Positions 7,001-11,473 of a DNA stretch of 11,473 bases are shown here, piece by piece. Made by a program: the position numbers and the translations under genes. The DNA comes from Bacillota bacterium (GTDB lineage: Bacteria > Bacillota_E > Sulfobacillia > Sulfobacillales > Sulfobacillaceae): positions 1-11,473 of the forward strand of contig JAKADW010000031.1 in the NCBI GenBank assembly GCA_021820165.1, written 5' to 3'. How positions within the stretch are numbered: the first letter of the stretch is position 1; each line of letters opens with the position of its first letter. Under the pieces are notes generated by a model, which was not told where the DNA came from, made no database searches, and saw nothing but the letters and a program-made list of their open reading frames with translations.

Positions 7001-7033
7001 GTGCACCATAACTTACACGATGGAGTGACAAAA

Positions 7034-7696
7034 ATGCGACAACCTTTAGTGTTCTTGAGCATCGGCGCCTTAACCACCATTTTGGCTGGGTGCGGTAGTA
7101 CCGCGAGCCCTGTCCAACATCCGAAAGCCACGCTGGCCAGTGGCCGTAATCTCCGATGGCCCCACGCCCCCGCCATGGCGCTTAATCCCAAAGACACCTA
7201 CCAGGCCACCGTCAAAACCACGGCTGGTTCGTTCGTGATGCATTTATTCACCAAGCACGATCCCCACGCGGTGAACAATTTTGTGTTTTTAGCTCGACAT
7301 CGATTTTTTAACGGCGACAAAATCTTCCGGGTCATTGCTCCTTTTATGTTTCAAACCGGAGATCCCACAAACACAGGAACCGGAGGACCCGGCTACGAGT
7401 GGACCGGCAAGTCCGCGACCTTCCCTTACCAAGCGGGTATTGTCGCCATGGCGAATACGGGTTCCAATACCACCAACGGTAGTCAATTCTTTGTCTGCAC
7501 CGGCTCTGAGAGTACTTCCCTCAACCAAAATCCGATTTATACGGAATTTGGTCGCGTCACTTCGGGGATGTCCACCGTCCAGACCATAGCCAACGGCAAA
7601 GTCGTTAAAAACCCGAATACCGGAGAATTGAGCTATCCTGTACATCCGGTCACCATTCTCAGCATCACGATTCAACAGTCGGGGCCCAAGGCGTAA
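7034..7696 (+). CDS. Lipoprotein peptidyl-prolyl cis-trans isomerase (cyclophilin type)
   Basis: A 220-residue exported protein that speeds proline isomerisation during folding of secreted proteins outside the membrane. Residues 1-20 form a lipoprotein signal ending in the lipobox LAGC, so Cys20 should be lipid-modified and the protein anchored to the outer face of the membrane. After a linker of about 35 residues the cyclophilin domain runs from about residue 56 to the end. It carries the active-site block FRVIAPFMFQTGDP (Arg99, Phe104, Gln107) and GIVAMANTGS with GSQFFVCTG, both matching the catalytic core of cyclophilin A, then TEFGRVTSGM. The start is ATG at 7034 with GGAGT 7 bases upstream. 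It follows the MFS gene by 55 bases but appears to have its own promoter, and converges on the SRAP gene with 8 bases between stops. Confidence 0.92.
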   Translation: MRQPLVFLSIGALTTILAGCGSTASPVQHPKATLASGRNLRWPHAPAMALNPKDTYQATVKTTAGSFVMHLFTKHDPHAVNNFVFLARHRFFNGDKIFRVIAPFMFQTGDPTNTGTGGPGYEWTGKSATFPYQAGIVAMANTGSNTTNGSQFFVCTGSESTSLNQNPIYTEFGRVTSGMSTVQTIANGKVVKNPNTGELSYPVHPVTILSITIQQSGPKA

Positions 7697-7704
7697 CCGG
7701 ATCC

Positions 7705-8331
7705 CTATCCAGGATATGGAACATGAAGGTCCGGACCATCGGCACGGACATTGTTAACCATCGTACTGATGGGAATGGCACGGGTACGCACGGCCGACGG
7801 TTGCCCATTCACGACATCCTCCCCGGCGTACCAGGCATCGATAGCCGCACCCGACAATAACCGTGGGGCACGATGATGAATGGCCTTCATGTCTCCACTA
7901 GCGGCTTCGGTCACGATTACCACACGAGACTCCGGGGGACTCGGGGTGCGAAGAATCAGCGCCGCCAACGTCAGGACCTGGCCCGATTCCTCACAAATCC
8001 TAAAAGGTTGCTTCGTTGTTGGATGCCATTCATAATAGCTGTCACCTACGACAATCGCTCGGTCAGCTCCGCGAACCCACGGCTTGGATGCAATCGTTTC
8101 GACTCGAGCATTAATCATCTGGTGACCAGGTTGCCAGCGCAGTGGCCATCCCCAACGCACTAACCCACCCCATCGCATTTGGTGGCGTTCGACCACGACC
8201 AAGACGTCGGTACCCGGAGCCACATTATAACGAGGATTCCATGCGCCCAGAGTTGCGGAGTCCTTTAGCATAAAGGGAAAAGCCTGTTGGACCTCAGTAA
8301 CCGTCATTCCTAAAGAAAACCGCCCGCACAC
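7705..8331 (-). CDS. SRAP-domain protein (YedK/HMCES family), abasic-site DNA crosslinker
   Basis: A 208-residue SOS-response-associated-peptidase (SRAP) protein. Characterised members (YedK, HMCES) form a covalent crosslink between Cys2 and abasic sites in single-stranded DNA after removal of Met1. Conserved residues are present: Cys2 in CGRFSL, PRYNVAPG (33-40), Asn74 in INARVET, Glu101 in YYEWH and His152 in IHHRAPRLL. Two small deviations are visible: the usual CxxPAxGFYEW reads VVGDSYYEW, and the usual RMP reads RAP. The GTG at 8329-8331 is the right start because it places Cys at position 2 and has GGAGGG (8338-8343) 6 bases upstream. The frame is open upstream to 8487, but translation from there would bury the catalytic Cys. 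No LexA-type box was recognised. Confidence 0.9.
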   Translation of the reverse strand: MCGRFSLGMTVTEVQQAFPFMLKDSATLGAWNPRYNVAPGTDVLVVVERHQMRWGGLVRWGWPLRWQPGHQMINARVETIASKPWVRGADRAIVVGDSYYEWHPTTKQPFRICEESGQVLTLAALILRTPSPPESRVVIVTEAASGDMKAIHHRAPRLLSGAAIDAWYAGEDVVNGQPSAVRTRAIPISTMVNNVRADGPDLHVPYPG

Positions 8332-8631
8332 AAGCATCCCTCCGTGGACCTTGTTTAACCCTACGGAATCTTTTACCATAGGACCGAGACACCATAGAGT
8401 CGAGCCATCACAGCAAGGGATAGCGTTGACCAGCCCCATGGCGCCGCTGTGTCCTACGGCACTTGCTAGTATATCGGAAACTGGCATCGTTAAGTCCCTG
8501 TTCGCCCCGGTGCATATTGTATAACTTTGGGCATGCTAGAAGAATTCTAAGGATTTCCACCGCAGGCTTGCGATCAACCTGTTACAATTAGCGTCATTGG
8601 TTGTTTATTTTGCATTAGAAGGATGGGATTA
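8332..8631. other. Divergent intergenic region, SRAP and LCP-like genes
   Basis: Three hundred bases without a supported gene. On the plus strand TGTTACAAT at 8580-8588 is an extended -10 element for the LCP-like gene. On the minus strand TACAAT at 8516-8521 could serve the SRAP gene with a leader of about 180 bases, though its -35 partner is poor. The open minus-strand frame at 8332-8487 has no ribosome site. No RNA gene was recognised. Confidence 0.4.
8580..8588 (+). promoter_or_regulatory. Extended -10 promoter for the LCP-like/GT-C operon
   Basis: TGTTACAAT is an extended -10 (TGn then TACAAT, 5 of 6). TTGCGA at 8568-8573 is too close to be its -35. The ATG at 8632 would have a leader of about 35 bases. 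Confidence 0.45.
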
Positions 8632-9369
8632 ATGAGTACCATACCGGCAACATCGCAAGAGGCTCGGGGCTTCACCCGGGTTCACATCTGGATGATGGCG
8701 ACACTCGCGTTCTTTGGGGCTTTGGTGATTGGTCTCTCGGTGGTGTTTCACACCCGTATCCCGACGAGAGTCAGTCCTATTGCTCTAAATGAACATCAAC
8801 CCTCTAAGGTGTTGGTAGCCGTGCAAGGAAGCGCTGGGTCCCCAGCATTTATTGGGTTGCTAGCGGTGGTGGATCCGCATTCTGACGTGTTATCGGTTGT
8901 ACCCATTAACGGGAGCATTCGGATTCATGGGGTGCCCTTGTATGTGGCCCTTACGGGCACGAAACCCAAGACTGCGGTGACAATGATCTCAGAAGCGACG
9001 GGAATCCCCATCCATCACTACTTTTTCTTGACTGCAACGGACCTCAATATGGTGTTGAACGCCCTATACTATCACACGCGTCACTGGCCCCTGGCAGAAA
9101 CCCCCAGTGTCATGGCTTCGACCCTAGGATATCCTTATGGTAAAAATCATGGATGGGCAACGATTCACCTACTGTCCAAAATCATTGCACGTCTGCCGGG
9201 CGTCAGCCCTATCGCGGCGTCACACCTCTTGGGAGTGACCCAAACGTCCGTAACCAATCTTACCAGTTATCAACTTTTCCTTTTAGCGAACTACATTAGA
9301 GGCGATAGCTTACAACTAGGCTACGCGCAACAATATCGCACGTCATCGTCAAGGAGTCACCATGGCTAA
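8632..9369 (+). CDS. Divergent LytR-CpsA-Psr (LCP)-like membrane protein, probably not catalytic
   Basis: A 245-residue protein with one N-terminal transmembrane helix (about 19-39) and an extracytoplasmic domain. The domain follows the LCP pattern in order: KVLVAVQGS, then a strand ending VVDPHSDVLSVVPINGSIRI (80-98), an AVTMISEATGIPIHHYFFLTATDL block and a C-terminal SVTNLTSYQLFLLANYIRG block like the TNLS-xx-L segment of the family. LCP enzymes move lipid-linked glycopolymers onto peptidoglycan. Here the IPRDT motif reads VPINGS and the arginine-rich R-x(n)-RQ segment is missing, so an active transferase is doubtful. The LCP assignment rests on pattern only. ATG 8632 is preferred to ATG 8623 because AGAAGGA (8617-8623) is 8 bases upstream of it. 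Its stop overlaps the next start by 8 bases. Confidence 0.6.
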   Translation: MSTIPATSQEARGFTRVHIWMMATLAFFGALVIGLSVVFHTRIPTRVSPIALNEHQPSKVLVAVQGSAGSPAFIGLLAVVDPHSDVLSVVPINGSIRIHGVPLYVALTGTKPKTAVTMISEATGIPIHHYFFLTATDLNMVLNALYYHTRHWPLAETPSVMASTLGYPYGKNHGWATIHLLSKIIARLPGVSPIAASHLLGVTQTSVTNLTSYQLFLLANYIRGDSLQLGYAQQYRTSSSRSHHG

Positions 9370-10594
9370 AAACTTTTCCCCTTCAACGGACGCTCCAGGG
9401 ACTGGGTTCGTGGGCTCTGGGGTGGCTCGCACCACCGCCACCACAAAAAGTCTTCGGTCGGTGGTGTGGATTGTCGTGCTGTCTCGGCTCTTCTTTATGG
9501 AAGCCGCAAGTTTGGCGTATTTGTACTTGCCCCATGCATGGGTTGAAGCCCCGCCGGGAACCTTACCGCCGTCGGGCAGTCTGCTATACCATGCTACGTT
9601 AGGGCTCTGGGTGCACTGGGACGGACTCTGGTACTATTCGATCGCCAACTTTGGCTACGCAGGACGCGCTACCGCCACCGCATTCTTTCCACTATACCCA
9701 CTAACACTCCGGCTATTTCAAGGGAGTGTCATTGGGGGCGTTGTAATCAGCCTGTTAGCGTTTATCGGGGCCGTGTGGTTCCTAGTTAAACTCGTAAATA
9801 TGGAATTTGGTCCAAGGGCGGCTTGGTACGCGGGACTAGCCTTAGCCTTCTTCCCCACAGCATTTTATACCAACGCGGTATACTCCGAGTCGTTGTTTCT
9901 AGTTCTCGCCATCGGATCGCTTTACTACGCCCGCAATCGTAAATACTGGATTGCGGGTCCCTTGGCGGCACTCACGACATTGGTAAGCATGTATGGGATC
10001 CTACTGGCGGCGCCTTTCGCGATCCTCCTCTGGCAACAAGAAGGACTCCGGTGGAAGAAATACTTGCACCTAGCATGGCCGCCACTAGGACTTTCGGTTT
10101 ACATGGGATACCTATTGACAACATTCGGTGACCCGCTCATCTTCGAGCATGCCCAATCCAATTGGGGCCGACACTTTGCCTGGATTTGGACCACCCTGTG
10201 GACGGCAGCGACATCCGCTTCGCGGTTCTGGCTCCAAGCTTTGAACCCGGTAGTACTGTTCAGAGTGGGGATGCCGTCTTTGGGACCCAGCAACTTCTAC
10301 AATTTCGTATTTGCGCTGGTCGCCATACTCCTGGTCGTCGTCACATTTAAGCGGCTCCCCTTCTATCTGTGGGTTTACATGGTATTAGCCCTGCTGGTCC
10401 CATTGTCTTATCCTGCGACAGGAAACCCTTTGATGTCTATGCCAAGACTGCTGTTGGAAGCCTTCCCGTTATTCATTGGACTCGGGGTCCTAATGACTCA
10501 AAAGCGATGGATCCAGTGGACTTACTTTGTGGTCGCGTTACCACTGGGTCTCTTGTTTGTATCTCTATTTGCCACCGCGCACTGGGTTGCTTAG
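9362..10594 (+). CDS. GT-C glycosyltransferase, PIG-V/mannosyltransferase-like
   Basis: A 410-residue integral membrane protein with roughly ten hydrophobic helices. The first long external loop carries HWDGLWYYSIANFGYAG (85-101), with Asp87 as the expected catalytic acid, followed by AFFPLYPL (107-114) and FFPTAFYTNAVYSESLFL (163-180). This series matches PIG-V-type (Pfam Mannosyl_trans2-like) transferases, which use polyprenyl-phosphate sugars outside the cytoplasm. The arginine usually three residues before the glycine of the next helix (human PIG-V: VRSNG) is Ser209 here (VSMYG). The N-terminal 30 residues are polar and low in complexity. AAGGAG at 9351-9356 sits 5 bases from the ATG inside the preceding gene, so the two are translationally coupled. 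The acceptor is unknown; a cell-envelope lipid or glycopolymer is likely. Confidence 0.75.
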   Translation: MAKNFSPSTDAPGTGFVGSGVARTTATTKSLRSVVWIVVLSRLFFMEAASLAYLYLPHAWVEAPPGTLPPSGSLLYHATLGLWVHWDGLWYYSIANFGYAGRATATAFFPLYPLTLRLFQGSVIGGVVISLLAFIGAVWFLVKLVNMEFGPRAAWYAGLALAFFPTAFYTNAVYSESLFLVLAIGSLYYARNRKYWIAGPLAALTTLVSMYGILLAAPFAILLWQQEGLRWKKYLHLAWPPLGLSVYMGYLLTTFGDPLIFEHAQSNWGRHFAWIWTTLWTAATSASRFWLQALNPVVLFRVGMPSLGPSNFYNFVFALVAILLVVVTFKRLPFYLWVYMVLALLVPLSYPATGNPLMSMPRLLLEAFPLFIGLGVLMTQKRWIQWTYFVVALPLGLLFVSLFATAHWVA

Positions 10595-10612
10595 CCGTGG
10601 TGCGCGCATTCA

Positions 10613-10651
10613 GTGCTAAGGCCCCCAGAACCAGCGTCTGGGGGCCTGCAC
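10613..10651. terminator. Strong hairpin between convergent glycosyltransferase and Fe-S carrier genes
   Basis: AGGCCCCCAGA (10619-10629) and TCTGGGGGCCT (10637-10647) form a perfect 11-base stem with a 7-base loop; GTGC/GCAC (10613-10616, 10648-10651) extends it past a 2-base bulge. It lies between two converging genes, so a shared terminator is likely, but neither strand shows a T-run immediately after the stem. Confidence 0.6.
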
Positions 10652-10675
10652 AAAAAGATTTGCAATGGTTTGGGA

Positions 10676-10996
10676 TTAGTGTCCTCCACACCCACAACCA
10701 GAGGTTGCGGTGGGATTTGTAATCACGAATCCTTCACGCATGTCCTCGGATTTGTAATCGATAATGCAGCCCTCAATGTGCGGCTGACTTTCACGGTCAA
10801 TGACCAACGTTAACCCACCGCGTTCTAGCGCCATGTCCTGCTCGTTTTTCGCATCATCCCAAAACATTCGGTATCCGACGTTTCCACATCCACAAGATTG
10901 GGCCGCAGACACTCGAACATACTCCGCCTTACGATCCGCACTCAACTGACTTAGGGCTTGTTCTGCCTCGGGAGTTACGGTAACAGCTATTTCCAT
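10676..10996 (-). CDS. A-type iron-sulfur carrier (IscA/ErpA/HesB family)
   Basis: A 106-residue cytoplasmic protein that accepts Fe-S clusters from a scaffold and passes them to apo-enzymes. The fold pattern is clear: VTPEAEQALSQL, a first ligand cluster at SAAQSCGCGNVGYRM (Cys35, Cys37), LTLVIDRES, IEGCIIDYKSEDMREGFVITNP, and the C-terminal GCGCGG tail (Cys101, Cys103). The two tail cysteines and Cys35 are the canonical ligands. Cys37 and Cys77 are additional, and the tail ends GGH rather than the usual GSF. The ATG at 10994-10996 has AGGAGGG 7 bases upstream. It is downstream of the TauE/SafE gene on the same strand but has its own promoter. Gene symbol left open because IscA, SufA and ErpA cannot be told apart here. 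Confidence 0.88.
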   Translation of the reverse strand: MEIAVTVTPEAEQALSQLSADRKAEYVRVSAAQSCGCGNVGYRMFWDDAKNEQDMALERGGLTLVIDRESQPHIEGCIIDYKSEDMREGFVITNPTATSGCGCGGH

Positions 10997-11016
10997 GTAG
11001 AATCCCTCCTCTTTGT

Positions 11017-11045
11017 ATCATAGTGTCTCCTGCTTTAGGTGTAAA
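11017..11045 (-). promoter_or_regulatory. Strong sigma-A-like promoter for the Fe-S carrier
   Basis: On the minus strand TTTACA (11040-11045, 5 of 6) and TATGAT (11017-11022, 5 of 6) are separated by exactly 17 bases. The -35 box lies inside the last codons of the upstream TauE/SafE gene. The start codon is about 20 bases past the -10. Confidence 0.65.
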
Positions 11046-11473
11046 GGCCATGGACATTGACCCCAATAATGAGGAGCGAGAGTAACGCAAGGCCATACAT
11101 CACCATCCGCGACAGGGTGGGTGGATGTCCTATCTTACGTACCACTATCCCACTGAGTCCGGTCCCAAGCAGTACCCCAAGCAAGAATGTCCCAAGAATT
11201 TTCCACTGGATGGTGTTACTCGCTGCGTAAGGAATCGCATTAGCGATCCCAAGGGAGGTAATCGAGACAAAGGAGCTTCCTGCCGCCGCCATCAGTGGGA
11301 GTCCGCTCAACAGTAAGGACGGCAGCACCAAGAGGCCTCCCCCTAACCCGAGCCACCCCCCTAAGATGCCCACGACGAAGCCCAAAGGAATCCGAGGGAC
11401 CCGTGCCTTCGCGTCGCCGGACTGACACGAATCCCGAGATTTTGGTAAACTTAACATAAACGACACCGTGAGG
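11035..11473 (-). CDS. TauE/SafE-family permease, C-terminal half (5' end beyond window)
   Basis: About 145 residues of a membrane protein of the TauE/SafE (sulfite exporter/anion permease) family are visible. The family has two repeats of about four helices and a usual length of 240-280 residues. Only the second repeat is here, identified by GILGGWLGLGGGLLVLPSLLL, the glycine-rich repeat start, then AAAGSSFVSITSLGIANAIPY and three hydrophobic helices to the end. The polar stretch before it (LPKSRDSCQSGDAKARVPR) looks like the central linker. The frame remains open to the right edge, so a GTG at 11464-11466 is probably not the true start. Some homologues move sulfite, taurine breakdown products or other organic anions; the substrate here is unknown. 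Confidence 0.8.
   Translation of the reverse strand, partial: LTVSFMLSLPKSRDSCQSGDAKARVPRIPLGFVVGILGGWLGLGGGLLVLPSLLLSGLPLMAAAGSSFVSITSLGIANAIPYAASNTIQWKILGTFLLGVLLGTGLSGIVVRKIGHPPTLSRMVMYGLALLSLLIIGVNVHGLYT

Noticed and set aside
8332..8487. 52-codon N-terminal extension of the SRAP protein
   Set aside because: SRAP proteins need Cys at position 2, and a good ribosome site precedes the GTG at 8331; the extension has none.
1..11473. CRISPR array, tRNA, insertion sequence or phage genes
   Set aside because: Read through for regularly spaced repeats, tRNA-like elements, transposase motifs and terminal inverted repeats; none was found by eye.

Overview
This is an ordinary-looking chromosomal window with about 13 protein genes, two of them cut by the window edges. 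It contains no RNA gene, insertion sequence, phage gene, CRISPR array or long repeat that I could recognise. Base composition is in the mid-50s % G+C by eye. Starts are a mix of ATG, GTG and TTG behind strong AGGAGG-type ribosome sites, and several promoters look like sigma-A sites with TACAAT or TATGAT -10 boxes, some extended by an upstream TG. This points to a Gram-positive Firmicute. The style resembles environmental acidophilic or thermophilic lineages such as Sulfobacillus, but that is inference from general resemblance, not a database match.

Layout from left to right: a PLP-dependent cysteine synthase / cystathionine beta-synthase family gene (minus strand, C-terminus cut off) sits next to an MFS transporter (plus). 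That transporter converges on an EamA/DMT-type transporter (minus). A small secreted protein resembling DUF5666 (plus) converges, with overlapping stop codons, on a 59-residue four-cysteine protein (minus). A DHH-family phosphoesterase (plus, TTG start) converges on a PIG3-type quinone oxidoreductase (minus), and the two genes overlap by 44 bases. A second MFS transporter follows (plus, divergent from the oxidoreductase, with an operator-like inverted repeat between them). Next comes a lipoprotein cyclophilin (plus), which converges on an SRAP/YedK-type abasic-site protein (minus). A two-gene plus-strand unit follows: a divergent LytR-CpsA-Psr (LCP)-like membrane protein translationally coupled to a PIG-V-like GT-C glycosyltransferase. 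The window ends with an A-type iron-sulfur carrier (minus) and the C-terminal half of a TauE/SafE permease (minus).

Most genes look like single-gene units in a compact genome with many convergent pairs and short or negative spacing. The only clear operon is the LCP-like/PIG-V-like pair at 8632-10594, which probably acts at the cell envelope with lipid-linked sugars. It is also the most unusual element: the LCP-like protein keeps the family's overall shape but lacks the arginine motifs expected of an active enzyme, and the glycosyltransferase lacks an arginine usually conserved in its family. I did not find a convincing new defence or mobile system here.
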